In this document: positions 10,850-20,110 of the stretch, piece by piece | Position numbering within the stretch: the first letter of the stretch is position 1 | Layout: each line of letters opens with the position of its first letter | Source: Flammula alnicola | Taxonomy: Eukaryota > Basidiomycota > Agaricomycetes > Agaricales > Strophariaceae | NCBI GenBank assembly: GCA_015499995.1 | Contig: JADNRV010000419.1 | Location: 1-37,010, forward strand | Length of the DNA: 37,010 nucleotides | Direction: 5' to 3' | Notes under the pieces: model-generated | Told to the model about the DNA's origin: nothing | Databases searched by the model: none | Seen by the model: the letters and a program-made list of their open reading frames with translations, nothing else | Position numbers and translations under genes: made by a program

Positions 10850-13286
10850 GTATTACTGCGCAAGATGGGTTTCTACCCCCTGTAGTCTTTGATTAAACCC
10901 CCTTTAATGACTGCTGAATCAACCCCCGAAATATAAATACTGATACAACTAAATATTAAGTACTGATCCAACTTTAATAAAACTACAAGGCTAACCCCTG
11001 TTATATGATGTTCTGAATCAACCCTGCTTTTTGAAGTTCAATTCCAGCAATACTGAACTACTGATTCAACTAGGATGCATCTCCTGATAGAACCCTGAAT
11101 TACATGTTCTGAATCAACCCCTCTTTTCTATATCTGACTACTGAATCAACCCTGGTATTTTATTTATTGCATCTCCTGATATAACCCTGAATTACATATT
11201 CTGAATCAACCCCTCTTTTCCATATCTGACTACTGAATCAACCCTGATATTTTATTTTTTGTATTACTGACTCAATCTTTCTTGTCTAGCTATCTAAACT
11301 TCTGATTACAAGCCTACTTAAAGATGTATTAGAGTCCTAGATCATGGGTCATAGACTATGTAGTGTAAGATTAGGATACCAGTACTATCTTTTATAATAA
11401 AAGAGCTCAGACTCTTTTCCACAAGACAAAGAACTGTTTTGATTGGCTAGTTCTTTCTGGGGACAAAGACAAAGAAGTGTTTTGATTGGCTGTGGCACAT
11501 TTGTACTCCGATTCACAGGTCCGCGCAATTTAATAAATTGGTTTATACTTCAATATGTGAATAAAACATTGTACTCTCTCAATGGCAGATTACACTGTGC
11601 ATGCATGTGCACATGTTCAACTTATTTTATTCTCATTCATTTGAGATTCATGCTTTAGACCTTGTCCAAGCCGTTATATAGTTAGGAACCTTCTTTTATC
11701 GCAAGTAGGTATCAATATTATAAAACCATTATCCTCACCTTGGACAAACTAAGTCAACTAAACATTGATTTGGGTGTTTGAGTGTAGTAAAGTAGTTATT
11801 AAAAGTAAAGCAAGTCAGATTTGATAGTATTCATTTAGTAGACACCACAAGGTCTGTTAAACATGACTACTTGATTATCTAGTAGTTCACACACACCCTG
11901 CACTAAGCATCTTAACTGGGCCCACACATCACTAATGCTGAGTAAAATTACTCTTTTAGTTTAAGACTATTTAGACATACCAATATAGTCTGTCACAGAT
12001 CCATAGGCGATCTGGAGCCTAGCATCCTCAGGCTTAATATGAACATAAAATTTGCCAGTCGGATCATAGGCTGAACAAGTGCAAACAAGAGAACTGTTGG
12101 AATATTGACGAGCACATGTGAGCAGACAAGCACATTTATCGCAGCCTTAGATACCTGTTCTTTTTTCAGCTGATTCTTGCTAAGCAGGCCCCATTTATTC
12201 ATAGCTACTGGTATTGAGCATGTACTATTTAACTAGGCAAATGAGAAATGAAGCCCTCATGTGTTTGCAAGGGTCCCTGCTGTAAGGAACTAAATCCAAA
12301 TGGAGGAAAACTGGAATGGATTGGGAAGTCGATGCAATGTGTTGACTCTATGGAGAAAATACCTAAGAACTACAGGGTTTACATAGAATAAATGAATAGG
12401 AGGATGACTGGAATAAATAGGAGGATAACACTGAGGAAAGGAGGATGACTGGAAAAGTGGAAGAGATTCAGAAAAGTTAGAAACTATACTAGGAATAAGA
12501 TTTAGATGAGTCGTAAATTTAGAAATATAAATATAGAATCCAGAATGGAATCTGTATGAAGATTCATCACACCTGCTCAAACCCAAGTGAACGATAGTGA
12601 CTCATTCATTTCAACAAGAACCATCATTCTCTTCAGTTACAGACTAAGCTCACAGTAGCATAATGGAGACCTGATTGCTTTGGTGCAATGGTGGCATAGT
12701 AAAGTAGAATAAGCAGAGTCAACAAAGGCTAGTGGTGGTACATGGCCAAGATGTAGCTTATCTACAATTGATCAAAGAGAATCAATGGTTATATTCCAAA
12801 TATAATAAGTAAGAAATGCAGGGTTGAATCAGTACTTCAATACACCAAAAATCCAGGTTGACTCAATACTTTTATTATACAAAGTCTGGGTTGACTTGAG
12901 ACTTTTTAGGTTAAAGTCCAGGTTGACTCAGTAGTTTGATATATTAAAGTCCAGGTTGACTCAGGACTTTCAACACATTGAATTTCCTGGGTTGGGTCAG
13001 GACATCCAGAATAGTTGATTCAGCACTTATAAAATGCTGATTCAGCACTTATGAAATATTGATTCAGCACTTTTATAAAGGGGGTTGGATCCAGAGTCAC
13101 TAAAATCCAGGGTGTCTCAGTACAATAAAACCATGTAGATCAGACTTATAAAAATGTTGTATCAGTACTTTAGATATTAAAAAATGGGGGGTGTCTCAGT
13201 ACATTTTGGTCTGGATGATCAGCACTTAGTAAACCCGGGTTGAATCAAAGACTACAGGGGATAGAAACATATTTTGGTATTACTGC
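10850..13286. mobile_element. Non-autonomous TIR transposon, Mutator-like, with 10-bp target duplication
   Basis: The element spans 10861-13276. Its ends are 40-bp inverted repeats (10861-10900 and 13237-13276) matching at 35 of 40 positions, with core TTTCTAYCCCCTGTAGTC. The 10-mer GTATTACTGC flanks it as a direct repeat (10850-10859 and 13277-13286), one base outside the left inverted repeat. A target duplication of this size is typical of Mutator-like elements (8-11 bp). Subterminal regions carry many copies of CTGAATCAACCC on the left and its complement, GGGTTGAATCAG-like words, on the right, plus a 92-bp tandem duplication at 11077-11260. The ~2.4-kb interior is AT-rich with no transposase-like frame, so it must have moved with an enzyme from elsewhere. 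The matching direct repeat suggests fairly recent insertion. Confidence 0.85.
11077..11265 (+). repeat. 92-bp tandem duplication inside the transposon
   Basis: Two adjacent copies start at GCATCTCCTGAT (11077 and 11169) and run through CTGAATCAACCC and TATCTGACTACTGAATC with few differences. They belong to the left subterminal repeat domain of the element. Confidence 0.8.
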
Positions 13287-13444
13287 CCTTTGCATAATTC
13301 TGTGAACATCAACTTTTTTTTTGAAACCCAGCACGTGCCTGTTCCCACAGCCAAACAAAGACGATAAGATATGACTGAATGCAGACAACTTTTCAACCTA
13401 AGCGCCGACTAAGTATTCAAGCTCTTCGATCTAATAAATTATAA

Positions 13445-13482
13445 CTAGCATTTGACCCTGGCTTCGCCCGGGGCGTGCCCCG
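13445..13482 (-). mobile_element. Possible Helitron 3' terminus (CTAG plus hairpin)
   Basis: Read on the minus strand, a GC-rich hairpin (stem 13456-13462 with 13466-13472, one mismatch, three-base loop) is followed after 7 bases by CTAG and then by a T. Helitrons end in CTRR, carry a short GC hairpin just inside and insert between A and T; here the plus strand reads A then CTAG. The GC-rich island stands out in AT-rich DNA. I found neither the 5' TC end nor Rep/helicase coding, so the element's extent (to the right of 13448) is unknown. A chance hairpin or another repeat family remains possible. Confidence 0.4.
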
Positions 13483-13609
13483 TGCCCCTGAGCCAATAAA
13501 TATTATACTATTTGTCTCGACTCTCTAGTGTGTCTCCCATAAACACTCAATTAGACAGACAGTATCATGTTGCCACCTCACCGCATGCATCTTTCTGACT
13601 CAACCATTA

Positions 13610-13885
13610 AATATTGAATTAGAAGCCCGTAGGATTAGAGCCTTGTAGAGTAAGAGCCCCATAGAGTAAGAGCCCCATAGAATAAGAGCCCTGTAGATAA
13701 GCAGCTCATATCATAAGCAGTTCATACATTAATAGCTCATAGAATTAGTAGCTTGTAGAATTAGAGCCTCATAGAATAATATAATAAGAGGCTTGTAGAA
13801 TAATTAGTAGCCCATAGAATTAGAGCTTTGTGGAATTAGAGCTTTGTAGAATAAGAGGCTTGTAGAATTAGAGGCTCATAGAATT
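13610..13885 (+). repeat. AT-rich short tandem repeat
   Basis: Fifteen or so imperfect units of about 15-20 bp contain GTAGAATTAGAGC or ATAGAATAAGAGC variants. Units interleave GTAG and ATAG starts. No coding frame is associated with them. Confidence 0.75.
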
Positions 13886-14310
13886 CTTGTGAGATACAAC
13901 ATGCCTTTAGTAGCTAAGATGTATGTTACTGTGTAAGCATTAAGAGATAAGAATAAAAAGAGAGAGAGAAGAAAATATCCTAAGTATCTACAGATATCCT
14001 TATGTGCACTGCTGGGGCACTGACACTTTTTTTTTCAAGAAACAGCACCAAAAAGAAATCACTGATGGATTTTTATTCATGTTTGGAAGGAAAACAGGTA
14101 CTTAAGACGTTTGACAAAGAAAATAATTAAAAATAGAAGACCTGTTTTTAAACTGTTTCGGTAATTTATATGTCGCATTTTATTATAAAATTTCTTTTCA
14201 AAACATCCTCAAAACAGGACTAATGTTTGCGTAATGTTTCAAAATAAAATATGTGACATGTTTCTTTGTTTTTTTTTTTAGAGAAACAGGTAAGCTAATA
14301 AGCTGCATCT
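13886..14310. other. AT-rich intergenic stretch
   Basis: Homopolymer runs of T and A (near 14025 and 14268), a GA-repeat near 13960 and no coding frame were seen. It separates two repeat arrays. Confidence 0.5.
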
Positions 14311-14955
14311 GGGAATAGGACTCCTATTCCCGTAGCCGGCTACGACAGGAAACAGGTGCCACGGAACTTAGGGTTCAGCGGCTACGACAGAAAACAGCCT
14401 CTGGGAAACTTAGGGATCAGCGGCTACAACAAAATACCCTGCCGGGAAACTTAAGGCTCAGGAATTAAGTTCCGTGGAACTTAAAAACAGCATGGTGATA
14501 CAAAAAGAGGCAGAGTGAGGTGTTTTGCTGTGTAGCCATGGCTACATGGCTACGACGCAAAACAGGTGCCCAGAAACTTAGGGATCAGCGGCTACAACAA
14601 AATACCCTTCCGGGAAACTTAAGGCTCAGGAATTAAGTTCCGTGGAACTTAAAAATAGCATGGCTACAAAAAAAAAGCCAAGGTGAGGTCTGTCATGGCG
14701 TAGCCATGGCTACATGGCTACGACGCAAAACAGGTGCCCAGAAACTTAGGGATCAGTGGCTACAATGAAATTGTCATCCAGGAAACTTAGGGATCAGGAA
14801 TTAAGTTCCGTGGAACTTGAGAACAGCATAACTACAAATAAAAGAGGCCAGGCTGGGTCTCTCACCACGTAGCCATGGCTACATGGCTACGACACAAAAC
14901 AGGTGCCCAGAAACTTAGAGATCGGTGGCTACAAGGAGAAATAGGTTCCACGGAA
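14310..14955. repeat. ~168-bp tandem satellite rich in palindromes
   Basis: The word GTAGCCATGGCTAC, a perfect 14-bp palindrome, recurs at 14532, 14700 and 14869, giving a period of 168-169 bp over nearly four units. Each unit also has GAAACTTAGGGATCAG and an inverted pair TAAGTTCC / GGAACTTA separated by two bases. Units differ by substitutions and small indels, and the array has no open frame. The dense palindromes suggest hairpin-forming or protein-binding DNA, or the remains of a foldback element. Confidence 0.8.
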
Positions 14956-15158
14956 CTTAGAGATGCATGGATAATTTAATTCAGTTTACTCTACTCCCTG
15001 TGCGTCAACTCTACGTACTCTAAGTTTCACGGAACTTATATCTGGGCCACACGCTCTCATCTCTGCCACTCAATAATTGACGCAGCATATACTGAAATAA
15101 AATACCAGAAAATACGTCGAAATTAATACAGATATAAAATAAGATAGCTAGTAAAGTC

Positions 15159-15533
15159 TCAGTTTGTATTTCTATAGATTTCATACCGCTTGGGGTCTTT
15201 GAATCTGACTGGCTGTCCAGTCACTCCCCAGCCAAAAATGCCATACCAAAGGCGGGGATGAGTGTTGGGGACTTTGTCACAACTATCTACTAGCAAAGCA
15301 TTGTACGCATCCATCCTGTTCATAGATCTGTTGGTGGTACCAACATCTCTCATAATGTGGCAAGCAGTCAAGACCCTCTGCGGAACACGGTTGATGATAG
15401 AGTGATGGTTTGGGCTCCTTAGAAAGAAAAGCGGTGGTAGGGTCCTATCTATAGTGTTCCTACATTCCACCCTCGGATGTGACCCGAATTCAGCCGGGGA
15501 CCCTGAAATTTTTTTTGGGGGGTCCTTGACCAA
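15159..15533 (-). CDS. Unrecognised 124-residue ORF, probably a gene fragment
   Basis: A minus-strand frame starts at 15533 and contains a globular-looking stretch (PQRVLTACHIMRDVGTTNRS, then THPRLWYGIFGWGVTGQPVR) ending in KRYEIYRNTN. It sits between two satellite arrays. I do not recognise a family and see no splice sites that would extend it. The composition in its C-terminal two thirds is more protein-like than nearby ORFs, so it may be a relic exon of a transposon or host gene. Confidence 0.3.
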   Translation of the reverse strand: MVKDPPKKISGSPAEFGSHPRVECRNTIDRTLPPLFFLRSPNHHSIINRVPQRVLTACHIMRDVGTTNRSMNRMDAYNALLVDSCDKVPNTHPRLWYGIFGWGVTGQPVRFKDPKRYEIYRNTN

Positions 15534-15789
15534 TTACAAGGTCCCAAAAAAATTCTTGGAGCGGCACAGTTCCTCGGTCCCTCGGGGCGGCGTCCGCAGA
15601 CGTCCTGACACCGCACAACCCGACGCGAGGTCCTTTGACTGTGAAATGAAGGGCTGTCTATCCGGAGGGCCGGGTTAGGGCTATCTGACCCTGAAACAAA
15701 AACTTTGACCTTGATCGGTTAGGGTTCAAGGTCTCTGTGGCCCGATCGGTGCCTTTCCTCCGACGTTTTGGAGGGTAATAGGCTTCCTG

Positions 15790-16975
15790 TGCGTGATTCA
15801 AGAACTGTGCCACTCCAAAAACATGACAGATAGGTTCCCACAGGCCATAACTATTATCCCTGAACACCGCTAAGATGCACAGTTCTAGAAAACTGAGCAT
15901 TGCCCCGAACGGTGGTGGCGTTTCAGCGTAAAAGGGCCGTCACGTCAATAGCGGCCGCGTCTTGAACTGTGCCAGCCCCTCTTCTATCTCATGATTTTTT
16001 ATATATTTCAAACTATTTTTTGTGCCAAGCCACTAAGCTGCACAGTTCTTGGTTGTCTCTCAGCGGTCAGACGGCGTTTTGGCCCTGGGATCGACTAAAT
16101 ATTCGCTGAGCCTGATCCAAGAACTGTGCCACTCCAAAAACATGACCAATAGGCGTCTACAGGTCATATACATTGGCAGTAAACACCGCTAAGATGCACA
16201 GTTCTGGAAAACTGAGCATTGCCCAAAACGGTGGTGGCGTTTCAGCGTAAAAGGGCCGTCACTTCAATAGCGGCCGCGTCTTGAGCTGTGCCAGCCTATG
16301 TTTTATCTCATGATTTTTTATATATTTTAAACTATTTTTGTGCCAAGCCACTAAGCTGCACAGTTCTTGGTTGTCTCTCAGCGCTCAGATGGCGTTTTGG
16401 CCCTGGGATCGACTAAATATTCGCTGCGACTGATCCAAGAACTGTGCCACTCCAAAAACATGACTGATAGGCTTCTACAGGCCATATACATTAGCAGTAA
16501 ACACCGCTAAGATGCACAGTTCTTGAAAACTGAGCATTGCCCAAAACGGTGGTGGCGTTTCAGTATAAAAGGGCCGTCACGTCAATAGCGGCCGCGTCTT
16601 CAACTGTGCCAGCCCGTCTCCTATCTCATGTTTTTTTATATATTTCAAACTATTTTTGTGCCAAGCCACTAAGCTGCACAGTTCTTGGTTGTCTCTCAGC
16701 GGTCAGATGGCGTTTTGGCCTTGGGATCGACTAAATATTCGCTGCGACTGATCCAAGAACTGTGCCACTCCGAAAACATGACTGATAGGTTGCTACAGGT
16801 CATATACATTAGCAGTGAACACCGCTAAGATGCACAGTTCTGGAAAACTGAGCATTGCCCCGAACGGTGGTGGTGTTTCAGCGCAAAAGGGCCGTCACGT
16901 CAATAGACAGGGCATCTTCAACTGTGCATAGCTGGATTGTGTGGTGCAATTATCATTCATATATATCAACCCCTA
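15790..16975. repeat. 318-bp satellite built from alternating AACTGTGC / GCACAGTT boxes
   Basis: AAGAACTGTGCC recurs at 15800, 16119, 16437 and 16755, a period of 318-319 bp, giving nearly four units. Each unit holds four copies of an 8-10-bp box in alternating orientation about 76-86 bp apart: in the first unit near 15801, 15877, 15963 and 16040. The units also share GCGTTTCAGYRYAAAAGGGC, a NotI-like GCGGCCGC in units 1-3, and TTTTTATATAT. The last unit decays after 16920. Copies look roughly 90-95% alike, so turnover is recent. There is no coding capacity. Confidence 0.9.
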
Positions 16976-17024
16976 TGCCAAACAGCTAAGCTGCACCATC
17001 GATGGTTGGCCAGGGTTATGGGAC

Positions 17025-17194
17025 TATATTGCTAGGGATCCCTAGGGATTTTTAGTAGGGATCCCTAGGGACGGAGTAGGGATGCAGAGAGATGGTGTAG
17101 GGATGCAGAGAGTTGGCGCAGGGATGGCGCAGGGATGGCACAGGGATGGCATAGGGACAGTGTAGGGATTGCGGAGGGACAGTGTAGGGACAGC
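17025..17194 (+). repeat. Degenerate TAGGGA-type short repeat
   Basis: Words such as TAGGGATCCCTAGGGA, GTAGGGATGCAGAGAG, GCAGGGATGG and GTAGGGACAG follow one another with a spacing of roughly 10-17 bp. The words resemble scrambled telomere units but do not form TTAGGG runs. A short piece of the same sequence (GTGTAGGGACAGCATAGATA) also precedes the 56-bp array near 18715. Confidence 0.65.
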
Positions 17195-17303
17195 ATAGAT
17201 ATGGTGGCGTGGGGCTCAGTGCACCCCACGGGACACACTCATGTCACATAGAGACAGTGGTGGCGTGGGGCTCGGTGCACCACGCAGGACACACTCATGT
17301 CAC
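17195..17303 (+). repeat. Two-unit copy of the 56-bp minisatellite
   Basis: Units start at 17195 (53 bp) and 17248 (56 bp) and match the large array at 18728-19452. They are followed at 17304-17462 by the same unique flank that follows the large array, so this is a paralogous block with a contracted array. Confidence 0.85.
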
Positions 17304-17473
17304 ATAGAGTCAGATTATGCGAAGTGTACATAGACGGTAGCCACCATCAGTGTACCCGAAAATTTGCTTGTCTGTAATATTTTAAAGTCCAACTCCTTCA
17401 CAAACATGTTACCATAATCAAAGAGGATTCATAAAGTGTTATTGCTATTTCAGTTTGGATAAAGGTGCATTGC

Positions 17474-17833
17474 ACCGCCTACTCTCGGCCTGTTCCGCCG
17501 CCTACTCGTCGCCCGTTTCAGTGCCTACTCGTCGCCCGTTTCAGCACCTACTTGGCGCCCGTTTCAGTGCCTATTCGCCGCCCGTTCCAGCGCCTACTCG
17601 CCGCCCATTCCAGCGCCTACTCGCCGCCCGTTCCAGCGCCTACTCGCCGCCCATTCCAGCGCCTACTCGCCGCCCATTCCAGCGCCTACTTGCCGCCCGT
17701 TCCAGCGCCTACTCGCCGCCCGTTCCAGCGCCTACTCGCCGCCCGTTCCAGCGCCTACTCGCCGCCCGTTCCAGCGCCTACTCGCCGCCCGTTCCAGCGC
17801 CTACTCGCCGCCCGTTTCAGCGCCTACTTGCCG
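17474..17833 (+). repeat. 23-bp GC-rich minisatellite
   Basis: About fifteen copies of CGCCTACTCGCCGCCCGTTCCAG-like units (20-base core GCCTACTCGCCGCCCGTTCC) run head to tail, more divergent at the left end. Because 23 is not a multiple of three, the frames cycle and long ORFs arise in more than one frame; their repeated S/P/A/R products are an artefact. The same unit appears inverted at 18500-18640. Confidence 0.9.
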
Positions 17834-17849
17834 CGGGCCATTCTGCAAC

Positions 17850-18270
17850 CAATAGCTGTAGATGATGATACAGCAAAAGGGCTTACTGCGATCCAGAAAT
17901 ATGAGCTACAAATGGCCGAAATCCAACTCAAACGGCAGAAACTTGAGCTCGAAGTCCAAGAAAAGAAGACTGCAGCTGAAATACGCTGTATCGAGGTGGA
18001 AGCGGAGGAACGCCATCATGCGTTAAATGACAGATGACAGCGCGAGAAGGAGAAACATGAAATTATGATACGTTTCACGGCGCTTGTCACTGGATCGAGT
18101 AGCAAAAAGAAAATACACTGTATCGAGGTGGAAGCGGAGGAACGCCATCATGCGTTAAATGACAGATGACAGCGCGAGAAGGAGAAACATGAAATTATGA
18201 TACGTTTCACGGTGCTTGTCACTAGATCGAGTAGCAAAAAGAACATGGTAGAGCAGCTAGGAAACACGTG
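17850..18270 (+). pseudogene. Coiled-coil gene remnant with a 132-bp tandem duplication and shared stop
   Basis: After the 23-bp array, the plus strand reads a charged helix (KYELQMAEIQLKRQKLELEV, then EVEAEERHHALNDR) typical of coiled-coil tails. A TGA then interrupts it, after which QREKEKHEIMIRFTALV continues in the same frame. The segment 17983-18114 is repeated at 18115-18246 (period 132 bp, 44 codons) with few changes, and both copies carry the same TGA, so the stop came before the duplication. The N-terminal part is missing or replaced by minisatellite. Similar coiled-coil ends occur in Myb/SANT-like proteins linked to transposons, but that is only a loose resemblance. Confidence 0.55.
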
Positions 18271-18494
18271 AAGTTCAGTTTGTAATTTGGCCTTCAGTAC
18301 TAAATACACATGCATCTGAACAGTTCTCTGGCTGCAATAACTCTATTTATTCAGGCGCTACATAGACATCCAATAACTCCCGCCATCAAGCAGAAGTCTT
18401 AGTATTACAGACTCTGGCGGAATGGGGGGGGGCCATTCTGGTACCAATAGCTGGAAAAATGGACGGGGAGCGGGAAAGCGGGCGGAGAGTGTGT

Positions 18495-18640
18495 TCGCAG
18501 CAGGCGCTGGAACGGGCGGCGAGTAGACGCTGGAACGGGCGCCAAGTAGGCACTGGAACGGGCGCTGGAACGGGCGGCGAGTAGACGCTGGAACGGGCAC
18601 CAAGTAGGCGCTGGAACGGGCGCCAAGTAGGCGTTGAGGG
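18495..18640 (-). repeat. Inverted short array of the 23-bp minisatellite
   Basis: Five to six units of GCTGGAACGGGCGGCGAGTA type, the reverse complement of the array at 17474-17833, with some CCAAGTAGGC variants. A shared flank (GCCATTCTG...CCAATAGCTG) lies beside both arrays, at 17838 and 18430. Confidence 0.85.
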
Positions 18641-18727
18641 CCGATGGCGGCGGAGGCAGAGCAGAAGTGGCGGAGCAGAAGTGGTGAGGTGAGAGGTGGT
18701 CCCGGAGTATGACAGTGTAGGGACAGC

Positions 18728-19452
18728 ATAGATATGGTGGCGTGGGGCTCGGTGCACCCCGCGGGACACACTCATGTCGCGTAGAGACAGTGGTGGCGTG
18801 GGGCTCGGTGCACCCCGCGGGACACACTCATGTCGCATAGAGACAGTGGTGGCGTGGGGCTCGGTGCACCCCGCGGGACACACTCATGTCGCATAGAGAC
18901 AGTGGTGGCGTGGGGCTCGGTGCACCCCGCGGGACACACTCATGTCGCGTAGAGACAGTGGTGGCGTGGGGCTCGGTGCACCCCGCGGGACACACTCATG
19001 TCGCATAGAGACAGTGGTGGCGTGGGGCTCGGTGCACCCCGCGGGACACACTCATGTCGCGTAGAGACAGTGGTGGCGTGGGGCTCGGTGCACCCCGCGG
19101 GACACACTCATGTCGCGTAGAGACAGTGGTGGCGTGGGGCTCGGTGCACCCCGCGGGACACACTCATGTCGCGTAGAGACAGTGGTGGCGTGGGGCTCGG
19201 TGCACCCCGCGGGACACACTCATGTCGCGTAGAGACAGTGGTGGCGTGGGGCTCGGTGCACCCCGCGGGACACACTCATGTCGCATAGAGACAGTGGTGG
19301 CGTGGGGCTCGGTGCACCCCGCGGGACACACTCATGTCGCGTAGAGACAGTGGTGGCGTGGGGCTCGGTGCACCCTGCGGGACACACTCATGTCGTGTAG
19401 AGACAGTGGTGGCGTGGGGCTCGGTGCACCCCGCGGGACACACTCATGTCAC
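18728..19452. repeat. 56-bp minisatellite, 13 near-identical units
   Basis: Units begin at 18728 (53 bp) and then every 56 bp from 18781 to 19397. The core reads GTGGCGTGGGGCTCGGTGCA followed by CCCCGCGGGACACACTCATG. Units are almost identical; the commonest variation is GTAG versus ATAG at the unit start. Because 56 is not divisible by three and the minus strand has no stop in any frame, all minus-strand frames stay open through the array, which explains the overlapping ORFs at 18358-18883. I call no protein here. Near-identity implies very recent expansion or homogenisation. Confidence 0.95.
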
Positions 19453-19536
19453 ATAGAGTCAGATTATGCTCAGTGTACATAGACGGTAGCATGGGAATCA
19501 GTGCACCCCACGGAAAACACACCATCAGTGTACCCG

Positions 19537-19798
19537 AAAATTTGCTTGTCTGTAATATTTCAAAGTCCAACTCCTTCACAAACACGTTACCGTAATTCAA
19601 AGAGGATACATAAAGTGTTATTGCTATTTATGTTTGGATAAATCCAATATATAGTACAATGCACGCCTCTGGCGTGTATTTTACTATATATTTGACTTTA
19701 CCATACAAATAAGCTCATTCACTTATGATATACATCCAGAATTCACGAAGGGTTTCGGTTGAGTTGGACTTAGAAATATTACAGACAAGCAAATTGTT
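19537..19798. mobile_element. Foldback (MITE-like) palindromic element
   Basis: The outer arms (19537-19574 and 19761-19798) are inverted copies around TTTGCTTGTCTGTAATATTT. The centre is a hairpin with 21-bp arms (19647-19667 and 19671-19691, 19 matches) and the loop TCT. Intermediate sequence also aligns weakly arm to arm, so the whole ~260 bp is a decayed palindrome. The left half alone recurs at about 17350-17462. It encodes nothing. Its origin as a small inverted-repeat transposon is inferred from structure only; no target duplication was found. Confidence 0.6.
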
Positions 19799-20110
19799 AA
19801 ACCGTACAGAGCGAAAAGGAATTTTTATTGAACGTCTCACGAAATTTATTAAGTTTCCCACACGCGCAGATGACAACAATGAGAAGCTGGTTGAATAGAT
19901 AGACTTAAAATAATATAATACACGAGTGCTAACACAGAGTAAAAACTATGTAGGGTGTATCACAAAGAATCGGACCCGGGATCAGAAGTATTTGGGTTGA
20001 AGGGTCTGAACGTAACAAAGTTCGACTGTATAAACTCTAACAGATGGTTATACAGTGAGGAAACAATTTGTTTTATTAAAAACACTAATATGCGGCAAGA
20101 GTTATATTCT
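19799..20110. other. No recognisable gene
   Basis: AT-rich sequence without ORFs of note or clear repeats. Confidence 0.4.

Noticed and set aside
12290..12586. Minus-strand ORF inside the transposon as a transposase
   Set aside because: It is short and hydrophobic, without a DDE-type spacing or zinc-binding cysteines, and has no splice-linked extension.
15159..15533. Assignment of the 124-aa ORF to a transposase family
   Set aside because: No catalytic motif could be seen, so only an unrecognised fragment is reported.
15674..15728. Interstitial telomere repeats (GGTTAGGG words)
   Set aside because: Only isolated single units occur at 15674 and 15717; no tandem run, so chance is sufficient. 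The 11-base TAGGGTTAGGG at 31721 was treated in the same way.
17025..17194. Degenerate ancient telomere from TAGGGA words
   Set aside because: The words do not keep a 6-bp phase and lack TTAGGG; they fit better as an independent short repeat.
17455..17865. Proline/arginine-rich repeat protein from the 23-bp array
   Set aside because: The unit length is not a multiple of three, the frames cycle, and two frames are open equally; this is composition, not coding.
18358..18883. Long overlapping minus-strand ORFs (MCPAGCTEPHAT...) as a repeat protein
   Set aside because: They arise because the 56-bp unit lacks stops in all minus-strand frames; there is no start context, splice support or domain outside the array.
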